From positions 1,984,001-2,048,000 of the forward strand of contig NZ_OX638201.1 in the NCBI RefSeq assembly GCF_951805225.1: 64,000 bases of DNA, given 5' to 3'. Position numbers and translations under genes: made by a program. The DNA comes from an uncultured Flavobacterium sp. (GTDB taxonomy: Bacteria; Bacteroidota; Bacteroidia; Flavobacteriales; Flavobacteriaceae). The notes below the pieces were generated by a model. It saw only the letters and a program-made list of their open reading frames with translations. It was not told where the DNA came from and did not search any database. Positions 35,250 to 44,058 of this stretch are shown here, piece after piece (position 1 is the stretch's first letter; every line of letters starts with the position of its first letter).

Positions 35250-38200
35250 ATGTTTACAAACCAAAAAATTAAGTCGCTTAAATGGTGCTTTCTGGTAGTC
35301 TTTTTACTGGGAAGTATTATTGTAGAAGCACAGGAAAGAAAAGTGACTGGAAAAGTTACTTCGAGCGAGGATTTACTCGGACTTCCTGGTGCCAATGTAT
35401 ATGTTAAAGGCTCGTCTGTGGGCGCTACTGCGGATATGGATGGAAATTATAGCGTTTTTATATCTGAAAAAAATGCTGTTTTAGTTTTTAACTTCGTAGG
35501 ATATCAAACTGTAGAAGTTCTTGTAGGCAATAAAACTGTCGTGAACATAAGCTTAAAACCGGATACTAAAAATCTTGACGAAGTAATTGTTGTAGGTTAC
35601 GGTACACGTAAAAAGAGCGATATCACGGGATCTGTGTCTTCGGTTACGGCAAAAGAACTTACGGCCTATCCATTATTAAATGCAGAGCAAGCTTTGCAAG
35701 GTCGTGCAGCGGGGGTTTCAGTGCAATCTAATAATGGTGGCGAACCGGGCGCTCCGGTAAAAATCAGGGTTCGTGGCGGAACGTCGATCAATGCAAGTGG
35801 TGATGCACTTATTGTTGTCGATGGTTTTGCGGGCGTTGCAATGCCGGCGCCTCAGGATATTGCTTCTATCGAGGTTCTTAAAGATGCATCTGCAACGGCT
35901 ATTTACGGATCAAGAGGTTCAAACGGGGTTATTATGGTTACGACCAAAAAAGGAAAACCTGGAAAACCGGTTATCGAATTTAGCAATTCAACTTCGGTAC
36001 AATCTGTAAACCATAAATTGGATTTATTAGACGGAGATCAATTTGTAGCGTATAGAAAAAGTTTTACAACGCATACTTCGGGCGGAGCAAACACGGATTG
36101 GCAAGATGTAATTTATCGTGAAGGAATGATTTCGAATACTTCGCTTTCGTTTTCCGGAGGTTCTGAGAATGTGAGATATTATGTTTCCGGAAACTACTTT
36201 AATCAAAACGGGGTTGTAATAAATTCAGGAATTGACAAATACACAATTGTAAGTAATCTTGAAGCTGATTTGTCTGATCGTTTTAAAGTTGGTTTGAATT
36301 TGTTTCAAAGTAAGCAAAACAAAGACGGAATCATTAGCCAAACTGGCGCTGGAGGAACTGGTGCTGCGGGTGTAATTGCGGCTGCGTACAGATTTATGCC
36401 TGATAAAGGAATTTATAATACTGACGGAACTTATACTACAACGGCTCCAATTGGGGATGATATCGATAATCCATATGCAACTGCAATGGAAAATATTCTT
36501 GAAACGGTTTCGATCGTAAACAGATCTAATTTCTTTGCACAATATAAAATTACTAAGGATTTAGATTTTAAAACTACTTTAGGTTTAACCGATAATAATT
36601 CTCAAACTGGTCGTTTTATTCCTTCAACTTTAATTGCCGGAAAAAATATCAAAGGTGAAGCTTCTGTTAACAATACGAGATTTTCTTCGTTCTTAACGGA
36701 AAATTATCTTACGTATAAAAAAGAAATTATTGCCAGAGGAATCTTGACGGTTCTTGGAGGTTATTCTTATCAAAAGAACAAAAACGAAAGTTCTTACGCT
36801 GCTTCAAGAGGATTTTTGACGAATACCAATTCGTATCGCAATTTAGGCGCAGGAACTGTATTCTTAAAACCGGATTCTAACTTATCTGAAACAGAATTAA
36901 TTTCGGCTTTTGGAAGGTTGAATTTTGATTATGACGATAAATATTTATTTACGTTTACAGCGCGTCGTGACGGTTCTTCAAGCTTTAGTGAAAACTACAA
37001 ATACGGAACTTTCCCTTCTGGAGCGATTGGTTGGAATATTGGTAAAGAAAATTTCCTGAAAGACAACAAAACGATTTCGAATCTTAAATTGAGAGCGAGT
37101 TATGGTGCAACAGGAAATCCTTCGATTGGTGCCTACTCTACTTTGTCAAGATTCTCTGAGATTTATGATGTAAGTGGTGACGTAATTGTAAATGCGGTTC
37201 AATTGACTTCATTGAATAATCCGAACCTAAAATGGGAAACGTCTTATCAGCAAGATTACGGAATTGACTTAGGTTTGTTTGATAACAGAGTAAGTCTTAC
37301 GGCAGATTATTACAAAACAATTACTAAAGATTTATTGTTTAACAGACCTTTACCTGGAGTTTCAGGAATTGCTTCTCAGCTTCAAAATGTTGGAGAATTA
37401 GAAAATAAAGGTTGGGAATTGGGTATTAATTCTAAAAACTTTATTGGTGCTGATTTCACTTGGTCAACAAGTTTCAACATTTCTTCGAATAAAAACAAAG
37501 TATTAAAATTAGCCGATAATAAAGATCTTTTAATCAACTCAACGCCTGGACATTTCCTTGCGACAGATTCTCAGATTTTGAGAGTTGGTCAGCCAGTTGG
37601 TGCTTTCTTCGGATTTATTTATGATGGTGTAATTCAGCAAGGTGAAGCGGTTCTTCCGGGGAACTTTGAAACTGTTGCTGGCGGTGAAAAATTCAGAGAT
37701 GTCGATGGTAACGGAAAATTAGATTCTAATGATAAAACGATTATTGGTAACCCGAATCCTGATTTCATCTTTGGTTTAAACAATGATTTCACTTATAAAA
37801 ATCTTGATTTAAATATTTTCTTCCAAGGTTCTGAAGGAAACCAAATCATGAATTATACTTTAATGGAATTGGCTTCAGGAAATAACAATGCAACTACAGA
37901 AGTTTTAGACGCATGGACGCCAACGCACACGGATACAAATGTTCCGGCAAATGCTGCAAGAACAAAAAGGGTTACGTCAAGATTTGTTTATGATGGAAGT
38001 TATATCCGTTTGAAAAACGTTTCTATAGGATATAGTTTAAGTGAAAAAATTGTTTCGAAAATTGGATTGAGTAAAGTTCGTTTCTACATCAGTGCACAAA
38101 ATCTTTGGACAATTACAGATTATCCGGGTTCTGATCCTGAAGGAAATTACCTGAATGATACTAATGCGAGAAGTAACACGAACTTAGGTTTAGAGTACGG

Positions 38201-38252
38201 AAGTTACCCAAATGTGAGAACTTTCACTTTTGGATTTAATTTAAAATTTTAG
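35250..38252 (+). CDS. SusC/RagA-type TonB-dependent outer-membrane transporter
   Basis: The 1000-residue protein imports oligosaccharides through the outer membrane, powered by TonB. After the signal peptide (ending IIVEAQ) comes a carboxypeptidase-D-like domain (RKVTGKVTS...VYVKGSSVGATAD), the SusC-type linker (DEVIVVGYGTRKKSDITGSV) and the plug (about 120-230, with IRVRGGTSINASG and VLKDASATAIYGSRGSNGV). The C-terminal beta-barrel follows, with a final FTFGFNLKF. It pairs with the SusD lipoprotein encoded 198 bases downstream and is regulated by the HTCS upstream. Confidence 0.97.
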   Translation: MFTNQKIKSLKWCFLVVFLLGSIIVEAQERKVTGKVTSSEDLLGLPGANVYVKGSSVGATADMDGNYSVFISEKNAVLVFNFVGYQTVEVLVGNKTVVNISLKPDTKNLDEVIVVGYGTRKKSDITGSVSSVTAKELTAYPLLNAEQALQGRAAGVSVQSNNGGEPGAPVKIRVRGGTSINASGDALIVVDGFAGVAMPAPQDIASIEVLKDASATAIYGSRGSNGVIMVTTKKGKPGKPVIEFSNSTSVQSVNHKLDLLDGDQFVAYRKSFTTHTSGGANTDWQDVIYREGMISNTSLSFSGGSENVRYYVSGNYFNQNGVVINSGIDKYTIVSNLEADLSDRFKVGLNLFQSKQNKDGIISQTGAGGTGAAGVIAAAYRFMPDKGIYNTDGTYTTTAPIGDDIDNPYATAMENILETVSIVNRSNFFAQYKITKDLDFKTTLGLTDNNSQTGRFIPSTLIAGKNIKGEASVNNTRFSSFLTENYLTYKKEIIARGILTVLGGYSYQKNKNESSYAASRGFLTNTNSYRNLGAGTVFLKPDSNLSETELISAFGRLNFDYDDKYLFTFTARRDGSSSFSENYKYGTFPSGAIGWNIGKENFLKDNKTISNLKLRASYGATGNPSIGAYSTLSRFSEIYDVSGDVIVNAVQLTSLNNPNLKWETSYQQDYGIDLGLFDNRVSLTADYYKTITKDLLFNRPLPGVSGIASQLQNVGELENKGWELGINSKNFIGADFTWSTSFNISSNKNKVLKLADNKDLLINSTPGHFLATDSQILRVGQPVGAFFGFIYDGVIQQGEAVLPGNFETVAGGEKFRDVDGNGKLDSNDKTIIGNPNPDFIFGLNNDFTYKNLDLNIFFQGSEGNQIMNYTLMELASGNNNATTEVLDAWTPTHTDTNVPANAARTKRVTSRFVYDGSYIRLKNVSIGYSLSEKIVSKIGLSKVRFYISAQNLWTITDYPGSDPEGNYLNDTNARSNTNLGLEYGSYPNVRTFTFGFNLKF

Positions 38253-38268
38253 TTTGAAAATGATCTTA

Positions 38269-38417
38269 AACACATAGAAACATAGATTTTTCTTTTTCAA
38301 AAAGAGGAAATTTAAAAAACTAGTTTTCACACATAGTTATACGCAAAATGCTATGATGATTAATGCAAGTGAAACGCCTTATTCAGCGTTTCTAAAAGCT
38401 ATGCTTCTATGCGTTAG
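38269..38417. repeat. Inverted repeat between susC and susD
   Basis: Arms AACACATAGAAACATAG... (38269-38288) and a partly matching AGCTATGCTTCTATGCG... (38398-38417) enclose about 110 bases. The phrase is shared with 6831-6965. It splits the susC-susD message and could change the ratio of the two products. Confidence 0.65.
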
Positions 38418-38450
38418 AATTATTACACCAAATACCTAAAAAATAATAAC

Positions 38451-39962
38451 ATGAAAAAATATATAGCTTTATTTTGTTTTGGAATAATGACTTTTGGCTG
38501 TTCTGATCTTGAAGAACATCCGGTTGGAATTATTCGTCCTGAAAACTTTTTTAAGAATACAGATGACTTACAAGCTGCTGTAAACGGAAGTTTTGCCAAT
38601 ATTGCCCACAATAATTACTGGGGAAGAGAATTTACGATTGCGTTAATGCTTCGCGACGATATGGCCGATATTGGCGACAGAACAACTCAGGCTGCCAGAA
38701 TCGATGTCAATGACATGAATATGAATGATACTAATGCGCTTGTTGCTAACTTTTGGCCTCAATCGTATGTGATTATTACGGCTGCAAATCAGGCAATTGA
38801 AGGCGCTAAAAAAACTCCGGGAGATCCTGCAAAAATAAACGCAATTGTCGCTCAGGCTTATTTTGCAAGAGCTTTTACCTATTATCATTTGGTGAGAATC
38901 TTTGGTGATGTTCCTTATATTGATTTTATTGTGAACGATGTTTCTCAGGTAAATTCTCTTAAAAGAACTAAAGAAGCTGATGTTTATCTTAAAATTATTT
39001 CCGATTTAGAATTTGCAAAACAATGGCTTGAAGATAAACCAAAAGTAAAAGCTGTTCCTGGAAAAGGTACTGCGGCGGGTTATTTAGCATCGGTTTATTT
39101 GACTTTGAAAAACTACCAAAAAGCTTATGACGAAGCAAAATACGTAATCAATAACGAAGCTAAATTTGGTTTAGGATTAGACGCAGATTTTCAGGATTTA
39201 TTTAATGCTACAAAAACAGCTTCGCTAAAAGAACCTTTGTTTACAATTGATTTTAATAACTTAGTATCAGGAAACTACGGACAAGATTATACTGCATTTT
39301 TTACAGGTTCTCTTAAAGACGAAAGTTACAGTTACGGACAAGGATTTTCGGTTGCTGTTCCTTCTTTAAAAGCCTTTAATACTTGGGATCAAAGAGATTA
39401 CAGACGTGCCGTGAGTTTTGATACTATTATTAGAAAAAAAGTAGGTGGCGAATTAAAAATTTTCCCTTCAAGTGATAATGAAAAAGCGCCACGTCCGCAT
39501 ATTGCAAAATACTATCGTTTTCCAGGAAAAGCGGGTGCTAACGGAAGAACTTCTCAGCACAATTATATCACAATGCGTTTTGCAGAAGTATTGTTAACCG
39601 CTGCCGAAGCTCTAAACGAAATCACTCCGGGAACTGCCGAAGCTGATGGTTATGTAAACCGAGTACGCGCAAGAGCTAGAAATAAAGCAGGAAAACAAGT
39701 TTCGTTTCCTGCAAATGTAACGGCTGGAATGTCGCAATCTGATTTTAGAAAAATGGTTATTGACGAAAGAAGATTAGAATTTGCTTTTGAATATATCAGA
39801 TGGTACGACATTAAAAGATTGCAAAACGGACCTGAAGTTTTTGGTCCAAATGGATTAGAACCGCACGCAAATTTTAATCCGAATAAGGATTATTTATTTC
39901 CGTTACCGGGAACTGAATTGGCGATCAATCCTAATTTAAAACCGAATAATCCGGGTTATTAA
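38451..39962 (+). CDS. SusD/RagB-type surface glycan-binding lipoprotein
   Basis: The 503-residue lipoprotein has a signal peptide with lipobox FGCS (lipidated Cys at about residue 17). The SusD fold is made of TPR-like helices (YFARAFTYYHLVRIFGDVP, GTAAGYLASVYLTLKNYQKA) and a C-terminal segment containing VIDERRLEFAFEYIRWYDIKR, ending NPNLKPNNPGY. It binds the target glycan at the cell surface and caps the SusC channel. It is the standard partner of the susC gene before it. Confidence 0.96.
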   Translation: MKKYIALFCFGIMTFGCSDLEEHPVGIIRPENFFKNTDDLQAAVNGSFANIAHNNYWGREFTIALMLRDDMADIGDRTTQAARIDVNDMNMNDTNALVANFWPQSYVIITAANQAIEGAKKTPGDPAKINAIVAQAYFARAFTYYHLVRIFGDVPYIDFIVNDVSQVNSLKRTKEADVYLKIISDLEFAKQWLEDKPKVKAVPGKGTAAGYLASVYLTLKNYQKAYDEAKYVINNEAKFGLGLDADFQDLFNATKTASLKEPLFTIDFNNLVSGNYGQDYTAFFTGSLKDESYSYGQGFSVAVPSLKAFNTWDQRDYRRAVSFDTIIRKKVGGELKIFPSSDNEKAPRPHIAKYYRFPGKAGANGRTSQHNYITMRFAEVLLTAAEALNEITPGTAEADGYVNRVRARARNKAGKQVSFPANVTAGMSQSDFRKMVIDERRLEFAFEYIRWYDIKRLQNGPEVFGPNGLEPHANFNPNKDYLFPLPGTELAINPNLKPNNPGY

Positions 39963-39979
39963 AGCAAATTAAAAATTTA

Positions 39980-40161
39980 GAATTAAAAATTAAAAATCTG
40001 TGATCGTTTTGACTCGAAACTCCGTCTGCTAAATCGCCAATCTTTGTCGAGCTACTTGTGGAGATTTCTCCTCCGTCGAAATGACAAAAATGTGGATAAA
40101 ATCTGCATGAAATACTAAACGCATAGCTATTACTCTTTCACAGATTTTTAATTTTTAATTC
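39980..40161. repeat. Inverted repeat between susD and the GH88 gene
   Basis: Perfect 24-base arms (GAATTAAAAATTAAAAATCT... at 39980-40003 and its complement at 40138-40161) surround about 134 bases. That interior includes a GTCGAAATGACAAA-like phrase. It fills most of the 246-base gap, in which I see no gene. Confidence 0.8.
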
Positions 40162-40208
40162 TCAATTTTTAATTTAAAACAACAACAACATTAGATTAAT
40201 TAGTAAGT

Positions 40209-41393
40209 ATGAATAAAGTTAGTTTCATTTCTTTAATTCTTGGGTTTGCACTGCTGACAACAGCGTGCAAATCCGGAATTAATTCTTCAACAAAAGTTAC
40301 CTCGACAACCACAAATAGTCTTCTGGAAACCAGATACAAAATGTTACTGGATTATCCGGTTGATTCTATGTCGATGCCAAGAAGTATGACGATTAAAAGC
40401 AATTTGATCAAGAAAGTTCCTTCGAGAGACTGGACAAGCGGATTTTTTGCCGGAAACTTATGGCAATTGTATCGTCTTACGGGCGATCATAAATACAAAA
40501 CACAAGCTGAAAAATGGACTCCATTTAGCAAAAAGGAAAGTGTAAATAGTAATTCGCACGACGTTGGTTTCAAAGTGTTTTGCAGTTTTGGTGAAGCGCT
40601 AAAAGTGGAAAACAAGCAAGAATACAAAGACGTTATCATTAAAGGTGCCGAAACATTATGTACACGTTTTGATGCAAAAGTAGGTTCAATTCGTTCTTGG
40701 GATTTCAATAAGGAAATCTGGGATTATCCTGTTATTATAGACAATATGATGAATCTGGAATTGCTTTTTGAAGCTTCAAAATTATCCGGAAATCAAAAGT
40801 ATCATGATATTGCTGTAAAACACGCCAATACGACATTGAAAAACCAGTTTAGAGAAGACAATAGCTGTTATCACGTAATCGATTATGATCCAAAAACGGG
40901 AACTGTGAGAAAGAAAACAACGCTTCAGGGTTATAATGATGATTCGGTTTGGGCACGCGGGCAAGGTTGGGCGGTTTATGGTTTTACAATGTCGTACAGA
41001 TATACCAAAGATCCCGCTTATTTAAAACAAGCCGAAGCAACTGCAAAATTCTTTATGACCAATAAAAACCTGCCGGAAGATGGAATTCCGTATTGGGATT
41101 TTAAAGATCCAAGTATTCCAAATTCGCCACGTGATGCTTCTGCTGCGGCTGTTATGGCTTCGGCATTATATGAACTTTACAGCTATACAAACAATAAAAG
41201 TTATTTGGCTTTTGCCGATAAAATAATCAACTCTTTAAGTTCTGATAAATATGTTTTGAGTATCGATGTAAAAGCGCCTTTTATTCTGGATCACAGCACC
41301 GGAAACTGGCCAAAACATGACGAAATTGACGAACCTATTATTTATGCCGATTATTATTTTTTGGAAGCAATTTTAAGAAAAAGTAAATATTAA
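40209..41393 (+). CDS. GH88 unsaturated glucuronyl hydrolase (lipoprotein)
   Basis: GH88 enzymes remove the 4,5-unsaturated uronate that a lyase leaves at the non-reducing end of an oligosaccharide, by hydrating the double bond. The 394-residue protein has a lipoprotein signal (lipobox TTAC, Cys20) and the (alpha/alpha)6 family pattern: DWTSGFFAGNLW, SHDVGFKV with Asp118, YPVIIDNMMNLELL with Asp178, and DDSVWARGQGWAVYGF. The two aspartates align with the catalytic pair of the family. Its product would be the substrate of KduI. Its presence implies a lyase acting upstream. Confidence 0.93.
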   Translation: MNKVSFISLILGFALLTTACKSGINSSTKVTSTTTNSLLETRYKMLLDYPVDSMSMPRSMTIKSNLIKKVPSRDWTSGFFAGNLWQLYRLTGDHKYKTQAEKWTPFSKKESVNSNSHDVGFKVFCSFGEALKVENKQEYKDVIIKGAETLCTRFDAKVGSIRSWDFNKEIWDYPVIIDNMMNLELLFEASKLSGNQKYHDIAVKHANTTLKNQFREDNSCYHVIDYDPKTGTVRKKTTLQGYNDDSVWARGQGWAVYGFTMSYRYTKDPAYLKQAEATAKFFMTNKNLPEDGIPYWDFKDPSIPNSPRDASAAAVMASALYELYSYTNNKSYLAFADKIINSLSSDKYVLSIDVKAPFILDHSTGNWPKHDEIDEPIIYADYYFLEAILRKSKY

Positions 41394-41400
41394 GGTACAG

Positions 41401-41488
41401 AGGTTCAGAGGTACAAAGCGACAAAGGTTTTTAGCCTCTAAGTCTTTTGCTCCTTTGCACCTTTGTTACTTTGAGCCTTTGAACCTAA
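41401..41488. repeat. Inverted repeat between GH88 and GH2 genes
   Basis: Arms AGGTTCAGAGGTACAAAG... (from 41401) and ...CTTTGAGCCTTTGAACCT (to 41488) pair imperfectly. The same AGGTTC/ACTTAG word family recurs at 55533-55575 and 57482-57519. Confidence 0.65.
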
Positions 41489-41497
41489 TTATACGCA

Positions 41498-43915
41498 ATG
41501 AAAAAAATACTATACCTCTACAACAATACATTTTATACTTTTGCGCTTTTGTTTTTTTTTCAAATTTGTCTGAGCAGCATTTTTGCTCAGGCAAAAATGA
41601 ATATCAATGACAATTGGCATTATTTAGAAAATAATACTTCGAGCCTAAACGAAGCCAAAAAAGCTACAAACTGGACATCTTTAAATTTACCTCACACTTG
41701 GAATGCCGAAGATGCAACGGATTTAAATCCGGGTTACAGACGTGATGCAAGCTGGTATTCTAAGCAATTAAATATTCCGAAAATTGATAAAAACCAACGT
41801 TATTCTCTCTATTTTGAAGGATCGAATGTAACAACCAAAGTTTATGTAAATGGTAAAGAAGCCGGCGGACATATTGGTGGTTATATTGGTTTTACCATTG
41901 ATATTACAAACTTTATTAACGAAGGAAACAACGATATTTTTGTACGTGTTGACAATAGTTATGATATCGAAATTATTCCGTCTCAAAAAAGTGATTTCTT
42001 TATTTATGGCGGGATTACTAGGGATGTTTGGTTTGTATCTCAATACAAAAACCATATCGATAATTTGAAGATTACAACGCCTCAGGTTTCGGCAAAAACG
42101 GCTTCGGTAAACATTTTGGCTTCTGTTGTAAATCCTGAAAATACTGCTTTATCCTTAACGGTGATTCTTAAAAATCCGAAAGGAAAAAAAGTAGCTAGTA
42201 AAACGATTTCTGTTTCGGATAAAACGTCAACTATTAAATTCGAAAACATCAAAAATCCGGAACTTTGGGATACTGAAAAACCAAATCTATATTCGGTTAC
42301 GGCTTTTTTATCGGAGAAAAAACAAATCAAAGATAGTATTACCGAAAAAGTAGGTTTTAGATGGTTTGAGTTTAAAGATCATGGTCCTTTTTACCTTAAC
42401 GGAAAAAGATTGCTGATTCGTGGTACACACAGACATGAAGAACAAGCGGGAGTTGGCGCTGCAATGAGCAATGCACAGCATCGTGCCGATATGGAATCGA
42501 TAAAAAGTATGGGCGCAAATTTTGTTCGCTTGGCGCATTATCCGCAAGATCCTGAAATCTACAAAGCTTGTGATGAACTTGGTCTTTTGGTTTGGGATGA
42601 ATTGCCTTGGTGTCGCGGTGGAATTGGTGATGAACTTTGGCAAACGAATACTAAAAATATGTTGGTCGAAATCATCAATCAAAATTACAATCATCCAAGT
42701 ATTATTATTTGGTCTCTTGGAAATGAAATGAACTGGCTTCCTGATTTTCCTGATGGCGATAATACCGAAAAGACGAATGTATTCTTGACGGAACTAAACG
42801 ACATTGCACACAAAATGGATCCAAATCGAAAAACAGCGATTAGAAAGTATTATGAAGGTTCGCAAATTGTCGATGTGTTCTCTCCTTCTATTTGGTCTGG
42901 CTGGTATTCAGGAAGTTATAAAAGCTACCAAAAAGCAATTGACGTTTATAAAAAAGAATACAAACATTTTATTCACGCTGAATATGGCGGCGATAGTCAC
43001 GTTGGGCGTCACAGCGAAAATCCAGTTACTGGTGAAAATATCATAAAAGCTGAAGGTTGGGAAGAAGCAATTGTTCAGACCAAAGTCGCGAATATTGCGC
43101 AAATTGGCGATTGGAGCGAGAATTATATCGTTGATTTATTCGATTGGCATTTGCATATATCCGAGAACGACCCGATGTTTGTGGGTAACATTCAGTGGGC
43201 GTTTAAGGATTTTGCAACGCCATTACGCCCAGAAGATGACATTCCGTACATGAATCAAAAAGGTCTTGTCGACAGAAACGGAAATCCGAAAGATGCTTAT
43301 TATGTTTTTAAAAGTTATTGGAGCAAAGAACCTTTTACTTACATCGAATCGCATACCTGGACGGAGCGACAAGGACCTGAAAATACTCCGAGAACTTTGA
43401 GCGTTTTCAGTAATTGTGAGAAGGTTACGCTTTATCATGAAGGAAAATCTCTTGGAGAAAAACAAAGAAATCTTTCTCTATATCCTGCAAATGGTTTAAC
43501 TTGGGACGTGAATTTTTTAAAGGGAGAAAATACGCTAATTGCCGTTGGTGAGACTAAAGATGGCAAAAAGGTTTCGGATACTTTGAAGGTTAATTATCGC
43601 TTTAAGAAAAATGATACGGCGACTTCTTTACAATTATCAGCTCAGAAATTAAAAAATGGCAATTATCTGGTCACAGCAATTGCAATTGATAATGGTAATT
43701 TGCGTTGTCTGGATTATGAAGAAAGTGTTTATTTTCAATGCTTGAAAGGTGGAAAAACCATGAAAAATCAAGGTACTCCAACCGGAAGTGAATCGATTAA
43801 AATGGCAAATGGAAAGGCTTCAATTGAAGTTGTTCCTGATGGTTCTGGTGTTCCAATTGAAATGACGGCTTTGAATCAGAGTTTTAAAGGGGAATATTTG
43901 AAGATTGAACAATAA
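41498..43915 (+). CDS. GH2 glycoside hydrolase (beta-galactosidase/beta-glucuronidase group)
   Basis: The 805-residue enzyme has a signal peptide (hydrophobic about 10-30) and the GH2 order of sugar-binding, Ig-like and barrel domains. LNLPHTWNAED and RGTHRHEEQ are family signatures. The acid/base is Glu410 in SLGNEMNW and the nucleophile Glu495 in HAEYGGDSHVG. A C-terminal extension beyond about residue 620 adds an Ig-like part. The sugar released could be beta-glucuronate or beta-galactose; the PUL setting favours a uronate-rich glycan. It is periplasmic or surface-bound and has no T9SS tag. Confidence 0.9.
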   Translation: MKKILYLYNNTFYTFALLFFFQICLSSIFAQAKMNINDNWHYLENNTSSLNEAKKATNWTSLNLPHTWNAEDATDLNPGYRRDASWYSKQLNIPKIDKNQRYSLYFEGSNVTTKVYVNGKEAGGHIGGYIGFTIDITNFINEGNNDIFVRVDNSYDIEIIPSQKSDFFIYGGITRDVWFVSQYKNHIDNLKITTPQVSAKTASVNILASVVNPENTALSLTVILKNPKGKKVASKTISVSDKTSTIKFENIKNPELWDTEKPNLYSVTAFLSEKKQIKDSITEKVGFRWFEFKDHGPFYLNGKRLLIRGTHRHEEQAGVGAAMSNAQHRADMESIKSMGANFVRLAHYPQDPEIYKACDELGLLVWDELPWCRGGIGDELWQTNTKNMLVEIINQNYNHPSIIIWSLGNEMNWLPDFPDGDNTEKTNVFLTELNDIAHKMDPNRKTAIRKYYEGSQIVDVFSPSIWSGWYSGSYKSYQKAIDVYKKEYKHFIHAEYGGDSHVGRHSENPVTGENIIKAEGWEEAIVQTKVANIAQIGDWSENYIVDLFDWHLHISENDPMFVGNIQWAFKDFATPLRPEDDIPYMNQKGLVDRNGNPKDAYYVFKSYWSKEPFTYIESHTWTERQGPENTPRTLSVFSNCEKVTLYHEGKSLGEKQRNLSLYPANGLTWDVNFLKGENTLIAVGETKDGKKVSDTLKVNYRFKKNDTATSLQLSAQKLKNGNYLVTAIAIDNGNLRCLDYEESVYFQCLKGGKTMKNQGTPTGSESIKMANGKASIEVVPDGSGVPIEMTALNQSFKGEYLKIEQ

Positions 43916-43916
43916 A

Positions 43917-44016
43917 TTTAACCGCAAAGGGCGCCAAGTGAAAAACGCAAAGTTCGCAAAGCTTTTTTTAAACTTTGCGAACTTTGCGTAAAATCTTCGC
44001 GGACTTTGCGGTTAAA
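43917..44016. repeat. Nested CGCAAAG inverted repeats between two GH2 genes
   Basis: Outer 13-base arms at 43917-43929 and 44004-44016 (TTTAACCGCAAAG), and inner perfect 17-base arms at 43945-43961 and 43973-43989 (ACGCAAAGTTCGCAAAG). This gives one long stem in the 143-base gap. Confidence 0.85.
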
Positions 44017-44058
44017 AACGTCCCAAATTTATATAATACAACAAAAACAATTTTACTA

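Noticed and set aside
43975..44058. Upstream extension of the second GH2 gene
   Set aside because: The extra codons lie in a CGCAAAG repeat, and a perfect signal peptide begins at the ATG at 44059.
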